Assembly: GCA_013398175.1 (NCBI GenBank)
Contig: VZRZ01007311.1
Location: 835,246-899,245 of the forward strand
Length of the DNA stretch: 64,000 bases
From: Climacteris rufus
Taxonomy: Eukaryota > Chordata > Aves > Passeriformes > Climacteridae
Direction of reading: 5' to 3'
Both the position numbers and the translations under genes were made by a program. Positions within the stretch are counted from its first letter, which is position 1. Every line of letters starts with the position of its first letter. A model generated the notes under the pieces. It had not been told where the DNA came from and did no database searches. It saw only the letters and a program-made list of their open reading frames with translations. Positions 27,206-42,200 of the stretch are shown one piece after another.

Positions 27206-30200
27206 TGGAATTAAATGTGTAAAAAAGGTGCTTTAGTGAGTAGAACTTTCTGAATAGAAAGCTGGTGTCCTGTTGACCTCTGAAAAAGAGATGGTGCATT
27301 TTAGAACAATGGCACTTACTCTGTGTCAGGGGATGAAGAATAATATGAGGGGGAAAACATGATGTTTTGTGCAGGCAGGCAGTATTTAAAAAGTGTTTCT
27401 AATCTCAACAAATTTAAAGGTTTTATCTCAAACACATTGTAATGAAGTCTATGGGAATGGTTAATTTAAACACAGTTACAATAATTAAAAGTAAAAAAAA
27501 AGCTGCATTCATATGATCTCAGCCATGTAAAGAGGTTTCTGAAAAATAGTATGTCTAAATTTTGTAATTAGATAAACGCCAGTTCTCAATCACATTTCCT
27601 CAGTATTATAACTTGCCACAGCAAATACTGCTAGCCACACATCTTACAAGAAAGATGCAAGCACAAGGTCTTCTCCTGAAGATCCTCTTCAAACAAAGCA
27701 GAAAAGGAAGCAATTAATATTTTTCACTTCTACTAGGACACTGCTTGTAAAATTCAAACACAAATATTTATTTTGATAATGACACATATTTGTGTGCACA
27801 CAGAGAGCACCCTGAGGCTGCAGAGGTTCAGTGCCCTCAAGAGAAGGGAAAGAAAAGACACCTAACATAAGCTGCTCCAGGCAACCCAACCCCTCCTCCG
27901 TATAACCTTATTCTCCACACAGCAAACAATGCCAAATAGCTCAACATGGCACAGAGAAAAACTAAACACCAAATCTCCTTCCAGGCAAACGCTCATGGTC
28001 AGATCCCAACCCTATTCCACATAGAAGTCAGAGATTGCCAGGAACCCCAGCTGTAATCAGTCACTAATGAATGTTTTGACTGAGATACTCCACGATGCAA
28101 AATGAAACTCATTTGCAGTATTTCTAATGCATCACAGTTTAATTAGTAATATCAGCCTTCCGGGCAAGTTTTTGCCCATTTTGTGTGTTGTAATTCAGTC
28201 TGTAGCTGTCTAAATGCAGGTGTTTCATGAGTTCATATATTAGCCATGAATGAAGTGTACATTTATATGAGGACATATCATGATAATCTGTTTTAGAAGG
28301 CTGTATCAGTACCTGAGATGTATTCAGAGGTGGCTATAAAGACTGCCCCTTTTTCTGCATGTATTTTTCCTCAGTGCCTTGCATGATAACTTTCAAGTTA
28401 AGATTTTTCTAAATGGCTGCTCACACAGTGATTTTGAATCTAGAAAGGGCTAGACCCCTCTTGCTTCATACAGCTCATTGCCAACAATTTTCTCAGGTAT
28501 ATATACTCTGAAGCTGAGAAAAATCCAGTGTATGTTTCTGCATCAACACTGTCTGCACAGTGCTGACAAGAGTAAAACCAAATACTTTCCTTGGCAGTAA
28601 ACCTGAACAGATATAACCTGGACGATATCCAGGAAAGTGATGTTAGTAGCACCAAAGTAAAGTTCTGATGGAACCATTCTTCTGATCCTAGAAGAGCAGC
28701 TTTTGAACCTGCTGGTCATTGCATTTCTCTTCTGCTCCATCAACACAGGAGCAATAAAAAAAATCTACTTGTTTAGTCAAAGGTGAGAGCATTCCTTCTA
28801 CGTATCAAGGTAAATGAAAATCTGCAGGCTAAATCTCCTGCCAAAGCTTAGGGTTGTGCTGAATTTATTCTCTCTTTTTGAAAAAAAGTTATGTGACAAA
28901 GTGTTGAATACATGGAAAAAATATCTGCAGACTGAAGGAAAAAACTAATTCCCTTCACCTGAAATACTGCTGACTGGTATTTATGGCCAGTTCCCGGAAG
29001 TAGTGGCCTGTGGATCAACTGTGGCCCTCTATCCCAGTCACGCAGTTCACAGTAAGATTATTTTCCTTCATGTTATTACCAGCGAATGCTAACATATCTC
29101 TTCATGTGCTGCCCTGTGAAAGGTGTTTGAGCAACCTTCAGAAAGGAATAAAGCTCCTTTCAGCCCAGCTGGTGAGCAACCCAGAGCACATTGCACAACC
29201 AATGCCAGACAGTGTCAGAGGTGGTCTCTCCTTCCATCAAAAATGTGAATTAGAGTTAAATGACTACATGGATGCAAATATATGGAAATGTGTAGCGTGA
29301 CAAGTCTTGTGATATTATGGAGACAAGGTCCAAAACACAATTTTTAAAAAAAAAGTGTAAGGGGAAAAAATACAGTAACCTTTTTGCAAGCATATAAGAG
29401 AATTCCTTCTGAAGGTACCCTAGACCCCAGTGCCAGCCTCACTTTGGAGCTTTCCTTTGGCACTCTTCAAACGCTGGCCCTGCCACACATCATTCTGTAC
29501 TCCCTTTGTATTGCATGGGCATTGCCCCAAAAAAACATTTCCTAAAACTGCTCATACTTTGGTTTTTTGTTTGCTCTCAGGGACCTCTGCAAGTCACACA
29601 ATAGGAGGGACGATTTAACCAAACTCCTAAAGGATAATGTCATCTTTAGATCATGCTCATTATAATTCATAAGCGCTTCTCTACTTGACAGCTCTTCAGT
29701 TGCAGTTTCAATCTTATGCTAGCTTTTTCTTGAGAGCCCTTTTCAATTTTCCACATTGCTAATGGAGCCTGAGGCGAAGCTAAAAATCATTTGGGCTTCT
29801 TGAAAGGATCAATAATTTTTGTGTGCCATGCATTTTAGAATACATCGCATCGCTGACACAAGTGCTGTCATTGCACTGATAAATGTAACACATCAAATAA
29901 TGTCAGAAGTTTCCACAAAACATTTCAAAAATATTCAATATCTACCTGCAATCCCATGTGCAGCAAGAAGCATTAAGTATATCAGAGACAAAAAATAAAG
30001 GCTTAAAAATAAAGTTATCAGAAGATTGAGTGAAGAAATTCTTTGCCAAACATTGTCATTTTCTCTGTGTCTTGGCTTACATGAGAGACTATGCAGAGAT
30101 AGGAGATCTAACAGATTCACTACCTTTAGGTTTATACCACAACAAAAGTGGATAGGGAAGGCTGAATGAACTTTTTTTCCATCACCCACCCAAGCAGTCA

Positions 30201-33200
30201 AGGATATCTCATTGAGTGCTTAGACATGCTATACTCAAACAGTTAGCTCAATAAGTTATTCATTCAGCACCATGCAGAGCAAATTATATTTTAGGTGGAC
30301 AGCATTTTTGCTCACAGTTCATCCACTCACAAGACAAGCAATATACTGCAACAAAAGAAGAAGGAAAGCATCACTAAAACAGAGCTGTGTTTTTCTCAAT
30401 TTAAAACTTCTAAAGAAACTGTTTATGAAGCACGCTGGGGCTAACAAACTCAGTGCTACTCTGCTGGTGGCTATTTAACCCTTGCCAAGAGCATGTTACT
30501 TATGTTGAAGCCTCAAACAGACTAAATGAAAATATGTATTTCTCAGAGAAAGCAAGACTGAGGTAGTATTAATCAGACTGTACAGCAAATGTGGTTTAAG
30601 ATAAAGAATTCTCTCACAAAGACATTGCAAGTACAGAGTACAAGGCAGAAAAGAAACATAGCAAACATTCTTTTCCGCTCAAAGGCATTTCAGGAAAATA
30701 TTAATTTTGACCACATATTGTTTAGGCAGTTCCTAAGGAACAACAAATTATTTTTAAAAAACAGGTGCTACAGCTCACCCCAAATTAAATTATCAAAACT
30801 TTCCACTGATTCAAAACCCTCCTCTTTCCCCCTTGTAGGGAAAAGAAAGGAAGAAATGAAAAATGGGGAGAGAGCAGTAACCTATATTTAGAGAACAAAG
30901 TATCATGAGGTGTATTGGGTCCAGTTCCTTTGGATACATAAATCAAGCCAGGTCAGTGTGAGTATCTGCACAAAACACAATTTCTTCTTGCCATCAGGTG
31001 GGTAAGTTCATTACCCTTTTCCCCAGCTTTTCCAACCTGCTGTACAAGCAGTGAGAGACCAATCCCTGCCCTGCTAGAGGTGTTCTGCAAGATGGGAGAG
31101 CTGTGCTTCATGTTTTAGATCCAGGAGCATTTCCCCACCTGGCTGCACATCTCTGGTTTTGGTGTTGGGAGGAGACAAAGGCTCTGTGTGACAGAAAAGG
31201 AAGCCCCCCAGAGGGAGAGGGCTGGGCACTGAAGATGGGGAACACAGAAGGTGCTGCCCACACCACTTAGTTAGAAAAAGAGCACAACCAGAGCTCTACA
31301 TGCATGGGGCTGGGAGCAGAGGTGGAAGGACTGGGCAGTAACCCACTCTCTTCCACACCAAATGATGCACAGAGCTGGTGCTAAATGAAGGGTTATGTGC
31401 TATCTTGAGAACCACTTAGCCTACAATTAATGATGATTCTGCTCTCCCTCCCAAGAAAGGTGTTGTAACTCTTCATTAATCTGACTGACAGGTCTCCATC
31501 TCCCTATTGATTAAAAAAAAAAATCTGTGAGGTAAAATATGAGATTAACCTATGCCTCACAGTTGAGTAGTTTTTCCCAGTCTGTAAAGGGAAATTGTCT
31601 CAGTTCACCATGCTGAATTCCAAGTAAACACATCATCTATTCAGTAGCTTGTTTTTCTCTGGTTACATATTTCTTTTGCCTACTCTGTTCCTTTACTGCA
31701 ACCCTAAATTGTTTTAGGAGACGTGCCTTTAATAACTCCCACATTTATTCCTCATTTACTGTGCTACCACCCCTTCATCAGACCAGCTCACTTCCATCAT
31801 TGTTTCTAAGCTAATTATTTAACATTAGCTGAACTGAACTGCATTTACCATTCATTAGGTATTTCTGAGCCAGAAATGATAATAAGATTCAATACTTCTT
31901 GGATTTCATTGTGGCTTCTTATGTGCTATGTTCCCATGGTTTAGTAGTATGTTTAAATTTGGCTTTGAATACCATAATTGGGAGCAATTTGTATGAATAG
32001 CACAAATTGCAAGACATGAAAGATAACGTAGAGGAGCAATAGGAAGCTTTACAGCACCACCTGATCAAACCAGCCTGCTAAAATGATGCTGACAAGTCTC
32101 CAGTCACTTTGGTGATACAAGATTGAATCCACTATCTGATAAAAGGGGGCTGAGTCCACTGCAGGCTACATGGAAGAGATTCCTAGCCGGATGATATGCA
32201 CTACTGAGACAATAAAAGAAATGTTAAAGGAAAGAGCAAGAAAAAAAAGTCTGACATGTCCCCATGCTTTTGAATTGTACATTACCATTTGCATTAAAAT
32301 TTTCATTTTTATGTTAAAAAACATGAAGACAGGTTTTGAAGAGAAAAAACAATTATCAAGTCTTTCCTTCCTGCTTCTTTATTTCTCTCCCTCCAAATGG
32401 AGGGACTCATTTTCTTTCTAAACTACTCCAGCTCTGAGAAAATTACAAAGATACGAAATGAAACAGGGAAGGGAGAAAAAGCAGTGAAATAAAGGGGGTA
32501 GAAGGAGAAGTCTAACTGTTGGTCTCTGAACTTCTAATAAAACTGCATGAGAAGCCTCCTTTTTTTTATTAACAAATCAAACTCATTTCTGAGTAACAAA
32601 ACTTTTCATTCCAACAGTCAAGCTTTTGCATATAGAAATACTTTGAAACATTCTTAGCCCCATTTCTCCAGTGGGATTCTGTGCACTGCATAAATCATTA
32701 TTTCTCTGCAGCTTTTTCTCTGCATACTTTCCCTCTGTTAATGGCTTTTGGAGTCCATGTCCCTAGGAAAGGGTACAAGGGGATTTAAAACTGTCTCTTC
32801 CTCCATGTCTCAAATTACTTGTGAGAATTCTCAACATAGATTACAAAAATCCATGTTTCATTTTTAAACAAAATTTAACATTCACTGTAAATCACAACTT
32901 TTTCCTCAGTTTTCTACCACGATAAATAGTGCTTTGAAACCCATCACTCTGTGGGTATCTTCAACTACAGTCATAGACTCTGAAACCAGGACCCATGGAG
33001 TAATACCTCCCATTCCTAGAGCTCTATACACTTTAAACTAACATTTAATAATCCCCATCCCTCAAGTCTCAAAGAAATACTCAGGTCTTATTTTGAGTTC
33101 CATACAGAAAACAGAAGTTAAATATTGCACAGGGAAAAATATTCTATGTTCAATATTGATTGTTTTCTCTAATTCAGAAGGCAAACAGTTGAGCTGCTCT

Positions 33201-36200
33201 GTGAGGACTGTTTGATTTATCAGAGAAGAAGTTTTGGAAATCCTGCTGCAATGCTGTTTTCTCCTTCCCAGAAACTTAAAAACAAAATAAAAAAGCTGCC
33301 ATCACTGACCAAATAGCACACTTCCCTGTCACTCCTGACATGGTCAAGCTGCCAAGACACATGATACGGGACTGAAGACAAGACCAAGGCCATACTAGAA
33401 ATGCTACAAAATGACATGTTCAAAAGAAGACTGTGATACCAAAAGATTTGTGGCTGTACCTTGGCAGTACCAACTGAGAAGTATTTTCCAGTTCATCCTG
33501 CACCAGTATTTTTCTGCATGACACATATGTCCACAAACCATTGAAGGGAGACGCTACAACCACAATCAAAATGGTGCAAGTGGTTTTGTCTTATTGGCAG
33601 AGAGGAACCTGCTGCAGCCCCCTGTGGAGAATGCAAGCTAATAAAATTATGGATGAAAAATAAGATACTGTATCAAAAAGAAAACAAGCATGCGAGACAC
33701 ATGAGGTTAGTTGTGGATCATTGCAGTTCATCCCCACATCTGCCAACAGGAATGAGCAAAGCAAGCCATGGGATATTTACAACCAATATGCATGTGGATA
33801 CAGCACATGGAAGGGCCCCAGCACAGTGCATCCACGGGGCTGTTTCAGGGCACTTGCTTGTTCTTTGATGTAGAGTGGATCAATGTGTTGGTGTATGCAC
33901 ATGTGTACTAATGAATATTCATGCAAATCTGCATATTTCATATTGCATTTTCACTATTCTGCTCTAGTAACTACTTTCCATCATGCAAGAGAAAAGTTAT
34001 GAGGATTTTTGAACACAATTGTTCAAACTTATGTGTTTAATAGTTAACCTTAATTATATTTTAGGCAATTTAATATTTATAACTATGTTTCATTATCAGA
34101 AATATTATTTTTACATTAATCTTTATAAATATGATAAAATAGATTAAATATTTTCTCTTGCAACAATTTCACCTTAAAACCAAGAAAACCAGTATATTTT
34201 ATAGAAGAAGGTAGCTACTCTCCTATCAGAGCAGAGTCAAGAAGCATGTCCCTCTATCTTGTGAAAAACTTTAAACCTAAACGCTTGGTTGTGGTCATTC
34301 CACTCTCCTCCCACTCCAGCCTAAAACAGAACATAAATTGAAACAATAAAAACAGCCTGTGAAATAAGACAGGATTTGGTTTAGATCATTGAAAGATTAA
34401 ACCAAACAATAAAAATACCAATTAAGTAAATGGAGTATTTTGCTACGTCAAAACATCCCCTCATAAGAATTCTGTGGCTTAACTGACTCAGCATTTTTGA
34501 GGGGGGGACAATGAAATTAAAGAACTACCAATACACTCTCCCTACTTCTGTAGAGTATGCAGGAAGATCCATCAGAATCTGAGGCATAGAGAAAGTTGGT
34601 AATTTGCTCAACTCCACACAAGAAATCTTTCTTCCTAATGATGTTGTCCACCTGGCTAACTAGCTGCAGTAATTTAAAACCCTTATTTCTGCATTAAAAA
34701 ACAATACAGCTTTTAGAGAGGAGACACATGTAGACTTATTTAGACTTGATATATATCTATATATTTATGCCTTAAACTGCAAAACCTTTTAAAACATTCT
34801 AATACCATGAATTCAAAATTTAGTATCTGATTTATTTTTCAGATGAGATGCAAAAGGCATCCTACAGAAAGGCTCAGGCTCTGCTTCATATAGAGGTAGC
34901 AGATAAGATGTAAAGCAAGTCTCCAATCTCCAGAGAAGCACATTATATTTACAGGTTTTTGATAATTTTTGAGCATGAACATTTGAAAACTGCTATATAA
35001 CTTATATATATTTATTTTAATTACATATTTGTATATAATCATATACATGAAGCATAGATAATTACCTTTGAATGTTTATATACATAAACACACTTATACT
35101 TGAGTGCAAATATAAAAGCATTAAAAGGAAATGGGAATTAACTTTGAATGCCAGATGCCACAAAAGTTTGGACCTCATGGATTGGAAGAAAGAACTTTTC
35201 AGAGCCAAAAAAGCAATAAAGAGAGGAGGTGCTAGACTGAAGCAGATAAAGCAGACTCTGCTGTCTCTGAGCTGGCCATTCAGCCTGAACATCAGCAAAG
35301 CCCATCTGCATTCTCAGATAAAATTACGTGTTTTCCTGCTCTAACAGGGGCTGTGCCTCTTTGCATGGAAGGTGATTTTCCTGAAATCAGCATTGCTAGT
35401 GTTTTTCATTATTGTATCAAAAGACCTTCAGTTTTTCTCTTCTTTCTACTATACATACACTTTCACCATCACCCAACATCTTATTAACAAATAACAGAAG
35501 AGAAGTAGGATTGTATCTATCAGCATGACACAATTGTAGAAAACAGTATTTAATCTTGAGGAAGAAGTAACAAAATTTGGACAAAGGCTGGACTGCAGAA
35601 AGTCAGGGGAGTCTACAGTGGTAGGCCTGAAGGACAGGGAGGACAGTGATCCTGAACTTGAAAGTGGTGAGAATTAGAGTGGCTGTGGGAGAAAAAGCAG
35701 CTCACCCTTTGTTTTTTTTTTGACTTTGAGACACAGATTAGTCATTGAATCAGCGGGCTGAGCAGAATAAGCAACAGGAAAAGAGAAAGGGGGAAAAAAA
35801 AAAAAGGGTCAAGCACTTGCAGCATGACTGAAGACAAGTTGAAAGCTAGTGAGAGAACTGACTAAACGGCAGAGACAGAAATCAGAGCACAGAGATTGCA
35901 TAAAGGTCCTTCTGGATGTACTCTTTCTTCTGATCACAAACAGCAGCAGGCACTTGAGCAGAGGGCTCAAAAGGTGTGAGGGTAACTAATGATGTCCCTT
36001 TCTGGGCAACTTCTCTGGTATTCTTAAAATCGGACATAATCAGTACAAAGAGTCCACCACTGACACCACAGAAAAATTTCAGTGCATGAATTCTATAGTG
36101 AAACACGAAAACTTTAATCACAGCAGATTCCTTTATCTCATCACAGTGTCTTTTTCTCAGTATTGTAGAGCACTATGACCTCACTAGCCATCATTAAATG

Positions 36201-39200
36201 GAAAATGATAGCAAGTCACAAATTAGAGTAATTCTTGGAAAGGACTGCCAATACAAGTCAAATTCCTAATGGCTCATCTCCAAAAAATTGTGTCTAATTA
36301 GCCAGGATATTGAAGCTACTCAATCTTAGAAAATTATTCTTTTCTCAAAAGAAAAGAGTACAACAAAGGCAGTAATGAAATATAAAAATTGAAATTGAGG
36401 TATTTAATCACAGAAATCTTTGAATTCACCACTTCATTTTTTGTTTTATTTTTGTAACAAAATGAATTTCTATAAAAGCAGCAACATCTAAAATATTAAC
36501 CTGCTCTGTATGAAGAGCTGAAGGTATCCACACATACAGCTTTTCTGTTAAAATGTAATATATAGGTAAATGCACACACAAGTCAGTAGAAGGACCTGGA
36601 CATATTATTCAAGATCAAATTTCCAGTTTTCCATTTACAATAGAAATTGTGAACTAAACAGTCACCAGAATTCAGGAGTAGCATATTTTGAGGATTTGAT
36701 ATATTACTGTCAGGGTGGAGAATTCTTTATTTGATTTCTAGATGGAGGAACTAACATTAGATGATACAAAGAAAAATAAAAAGAAGTTAAATTCCTTTAA
36801 AAGAAGGGGAAGAGGGAGAACTTAACATTCATCAGCTCTACATGCTTTTTAATACTCAGATTCTATTAGGAAGTATAAATACTTCTCTTCCAGTTGAACC
36901 ATTCTGGCTTCTGATAGCATTTACTGGAATGTTTGACTTCAGTGAGCACACACAGTACTCAGTTCAGTTTACCATTGCTTAACTGTGTTATTGTTTTTCT
37001 AAATGTTATGCTAAGAATTAAATCCTCTGGACTGAACTGAAACATATTTATACAGTAAAACACAACCTCAGTAGTCCTAATGAAATTCTGTAACCATTTA
37101 CTTTTCAAACTACAAAGGCAGGTATTTAAATGTTAAATAAACAAAAGCATCAGGCACATAAAATATGACCTGAAAAATGAAAATAATTTCCCCAAAGATT
37201 CTTAGAAATAGCACTTGAAGTGCTCTCTCACTTGTTCTTCCATCAAAACTGGCCAACAACTTTAAAAAACTATTTAGCCATTTCTAGAAGACATCCAGCT
37301 GAGACAAATCCTTTACTGACCTGAAAAATACCAGTGCTTCTCTGTATTTAGAAAGGTCTTTTCTATCACCTTGCTGATTTGACACACTTGATTCTACCAG
37401 AATTTCAATATTTGAGGGACTCAGCTTTTAATCTGTCTGAAATGATACCACAACACCCAAGTAGCTTGATGTTGCATTCTGCCAGATCTGGGATCTTTGA
37501 CAAGCTGGTGTAATGCAAACTGCTTTACCCAGAAAAAGGAAATAAAGGACAAAGCTGGGGAAGAGCAGCCACTGCTATCAGGAGGGGGAATACTGGAAAT
37601 AGTAGTTAGTGCAGATGGGAAGTCCAAACTCGTGAAGGAGGTGGTCCTATTTCTTTCCTGTTTGCACCTCAACATGTTCCATCAAAAGCCACCAATTTTC
37701 CAAGGCTATGGCAGAGGGAAATAGACATGACTTATTATTCTGAATTCTCATTGAATCTTTAATTAAACTTTTCCTTTCCCCAGGGAGGCTTAGTATTTAA
37801 AAAGGGCAAATTACTGACTTAATATAGGCAGATTCACTCTAAGCCTGGCTCATTTACATAGCTGAGGACTGTTTCACTTTGTTCTGATCTTCTTGGACAC
37901 TTCAGTGAATGAAATGAGGCAAGGTGTTATGTGCTATTTATTCATAACACATGAAGTACAAGCAGAAGATTTATTTGCTAGTACATGTAAGAAAATTACA
38001 GGAAGCAGTTTTTACACCATTCTGACAAAACTATCATGGAGTAGGACAGTTAGGTGCATTTGGCTTCAAATGCTGGTACTAGCCTCAGACTCTCTTTGGT
38101 GCTGTGCTTCACACAAGAATAGCCTCAAAGAAATGTATGGACTTACTGATTAACGTAGTGCCTTGGAGTATCATAAATGAACTTCATATATTTATGAAAG
38201 AACCTCAAAAGTAGGTTACAGACATGGAAAGGAGGAGAGTTTTTCCATCACCGTTATTTCCTAGTGTAAGAAATTACAGATATACAGATTAGGGATATCT
38301 AAGAACTACTGAACTCTTACCTTCAATATCAGCTTAGTGATTTTTCTATTTTTTCATTAAGGGCTATTGCAAAAACCTTCTGATTCCCTGAGAGTTGAAG
38401 GCTTGGTTTCCTAGTCCCAGACGACAAAAGTCTGGATGTTCTCATCAAACTAGCTATTAAAGACTGCCACCAGTCAGTGACATACAAATTTACCCAAGAA
38501 GTAGAAAATACGTCCACATTCATATGGAGTCTTCAGAGCAGAGACTTCACTGTTATCATCACTGGCATAAAGAGATCCCCCAACTAGGATAAAGACCTTG
38601 TACTTTCACACTTACTAACACAGAAAACCCATTCCTATCCTGAAGGAGTCTAAATCAATTACCCTTCTCTGTGCATCTTGTGGAAGAGAAGAGCAGGCAT
38701 TTCCAGCTGTGAACTATTTTTCTCCCTGCCTGAATACTGAAATAAGTGCCTGTCTTGGAATTTACAAAGCTTAGCTTGAACATGACTTTATAGATTTGCT
38801 CTAAATTTCCTCTAAGCTAAGATTATAGTTTCCCTTAATGTAAGAAGTAAAAGGGATAGCCCTTCTCTTGTGCAGGTCTTTTGACTTTAAGACAGTACCT
38901 TATAGTTATATTTAACTGGTTATTATTTTTTAACTGAATATGAATGCACCATTTTCATCACATAATTTTAGTTTAGCACCTGGCAAGCAGTTTGGTGCAG
39001 ACTTACATGCTCCTGGAGGGAGATGCAAGTTAGCACTACCCACATGCCACACAAATGACTGGAAGGTCACACTGCTCAAAAAAAAATGTTTTGTTTTCCC
39101 GGTTGTCCGTAGCTCTCACATGGAAGACTTCATAATTGCAGATTTACACAAAGATCCTGTAAGTTGCTGCACACTGACCCCAGTGGAAGTCACTAGAGAG

Positions 39201-42200
39201 GGCCAGCACAATGGTTTGGAGACTCCATTTTTCATGGATATAGTCAGTACTTTTAAAAGAAGTGTGGTAATAGTATTGTTTATATTAAGTTATTACCTAG
39301 CATAAGAACCTCTTTCTCCAGTCCCTGTTTTCAGGTGAAAGTCTGCATACACATGAACATTTAGCCCTAACGAGATAAAACAGGTAAACTCAAGCTCAAA
39401 ACAATTAAGCACATCACCTAATGATGCCCAGGAAAACTTTCAAAAAGTCAAGCATCAAACCCAGGCCTTTCAAATTTGAAGAAGGTGTCTCTTCCCTAAC
39501 ACCCACACTTTCATCCTAACAGCTAAGGGGGTTATGTTAATTTCCACACACTACAATTTTCAGTGCAGCAGAAAAACAGATAATTGCACTTGTAATTGTG
39601 CTGTACCCTGGTAAAGTCTGCCAGGTGTTAGAATGCTGACCCCAGTGCCTGTGCTAATTAGATGAAATTGAAAAAATGCCCAGGCACTATAAATCAGATG
39701 CTACTGAGGTTAGGATGGGTGAAAGATGAAGAGGGTAGGAGGAAAATCTGTTCTCTTATAGCTCTGACTCATTGTCTGCTTGCTATCAGAGAAAGGTTTT
39801 CAAATCAGGTCTTCCTTATTTAATTCACACAAGTCACATTGATGCCCGGACCCAATGGTAGAATTGGCGGTGTTTGGATCAAGCCTGTCAAGGCAAGTGA
39901 AATAACATGGATTTGCTGTGAAAAAGGATGAGTCATGCCAGCTGACACCACCTCCTTCCACAGGCTTAAGTAGGAAATGACTTGTGTTTCACAGGGAGGC
40001 CTTTTCCCTACTTGTTCTGCTGAGAAAGTAAGAAACCTCCTCTATGCTGGTTGGCCTTGTCCGACAAAGCCAAGCACAGCTCCTAAGCTAAAGCACAGCT
40101 CAAAAGTGCATCTCGGTTGCTTGTCTGAAAAGCAGTTTGGGCTTTTGCTGGTGAATGTGGGTGTCTAAAGGCATTTCTAATCCAAGTTCCTAACAAAGCA
40201 GTAAAGAGACTCCTTTAACTCATGCGCAGTCTCTCTGGAAGAGGCCCCAGGGAACAGTATCAGCTACCAAATGTAGATTTCAAAAAGAAAATGGTTTATA
40301 ATTTTCAAAAAATAATCTAATTTCATAGTTAAAATGTCTAATGTTAGCAATTTAGCAACCACATAAACCTACTGTTACTAACAAAAAAAAACAGTTATAA
40401 GCTTTCTAGGCAGGATAAAATTTTCATCTGTGGACCCAGCAGCATGAGTTCATACCTGCCTGAAAGAAAGGCAAGCAGGAACATCCCAGGACTAATAGCT
40501 TTTCAGAATATTTAAAATGTTTTCTGTAATACTTGTAAAACGCTGTTATCACAGTATAATCCTATGTATTACAGTGGAGTGTGTTCAACTCAACAGGAGG
40601 ATTCAGAAAACAGAACCACTGATAAAAAATGCAAAGAAGTACGCAAAAGGGTGTGCAGCTTTAACTAGCTGTATTGTCAGTAAGTTGGATACAAGAATGG
40701 CACAGAATATGACAGTAGTGCAGCTCAACTCACTCACAAATGATGTACTTGAAAGGAACAGCAACCATCAGGAAAAGGGACAGTTCTTCCCACTGAGAGG
40801 TACAAACACAGCTTGGATTATATACATTGCCAGACAGATTTTAAGGAAAATAAACTTTGCAGGAGAACAATAAGGATTTGCATGCTGGATGAACGAGACT
40901 TCTGCAGAAAAGATGATCTGAAATTCAAATGAGTCATTCCCTTCATTTTCATGAAATTTACACCAGGTCCTAGATGAACTGAGCCTGCACAAGAATTCAG
41001 TGAATAACTGTCTAAGAATAATGAGAATTAATATTACCTATAAGATGAGCTCTGTACTTAAGAACCAGAGCTGGGAAAAGGGAATTTGATAATCCATAAA
41101 TATTTGAATGCTGCAAGCTACATCTGATTGAAATTCATCCAATTTTCATTTTCTTTTCCAAACAAACAGTCTCTGTGAAAAATGTCATAGCTGTTTAATC
41201 TTCCTCAGGGTTGCTGAAGGAGGTTCTTCCTCTAAAATCAAAATGCAAACTAATTTTTCTACAAAATTAAAAACTAATAAAACAACACAAACCAACCCCT
41301 CTAATCTTCTGAGGGCAGTTAGGAAGAAGTCCAGTGGCACTGTTCTTTCTGTGTAAAGTTTCTCCTTTCTGACGCTCTGTTTAATGTGGACAGAGGAGCT
41401 GCACTAAGGGTTGGGCAGCCTTGGGGTTAAGTGCCCATCTAGAATCCAATACATCCATTCTGTTTTTTCAGAGACTTTCTATGTAGCTTTACACAGAACA
41501 CACTGGCTGCTCTGGAGCGGCACGGATGCTCTTCCTCCCCCTTACATGTCTGTCCAGGAGATGGGGCAAATGCCCAGCAGGATTATCTGAATACACAGCG
41601 TCCTGCATGTTCCAGAGCACGTGCTCTGACTAAGAGAGTCTCACTGTAGGTATTTGCACAGGCATGTAGAGACAATGAAACTCTGCAGTCACTAAAAAGT
41701 CTCTGTCATTACTCACTGAGGTCATTTCCACAGGATTATTTCGATTTTGGATTATTTACAGAATTATGCCAGGTGCATTACAAGTTCTCCCAAGGTCAGG
41801 TTTGGAGGACCATACCCTGTGAACAGAAGCTCCCTCTCCATTGTGCTTGCCATTTCTGTTGGGTTTAGCTTACCCTCTGCACTGTGGAAAATGCGTGTTC
41901 CTTAGCTCTTTATTATGTGGGGCAGGCACTTATCAAAATCCATTAAATATTTAGACCTTTATATAGCAAGTAATGCTGCTAACTTGTTTGACTTAAATTA
42001 TACCCCACTGGCAAATCAAATTAGAGAAGATTTGAGAAAATCTACCTTTTAAAACAAAAGCTGATTTTCTCCGTGTTCAGCCATTTGTGGGATTAACTTT
42101 TAAATGGCTTTTTGTGTACAGTGTTTTTGTTTTCATGGATACTAGAAGAGGATGAATTATTCATCAGGGAAAAAAAAACATCTACAACATGCATTTTCAT

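Noticed and set aside
40215..40235. TCATGCGCAG, an NRF1-like half-site
   Set aside because: A single short match in CpG-poor intronic DNA with no supporting promoter features is expected by chance.
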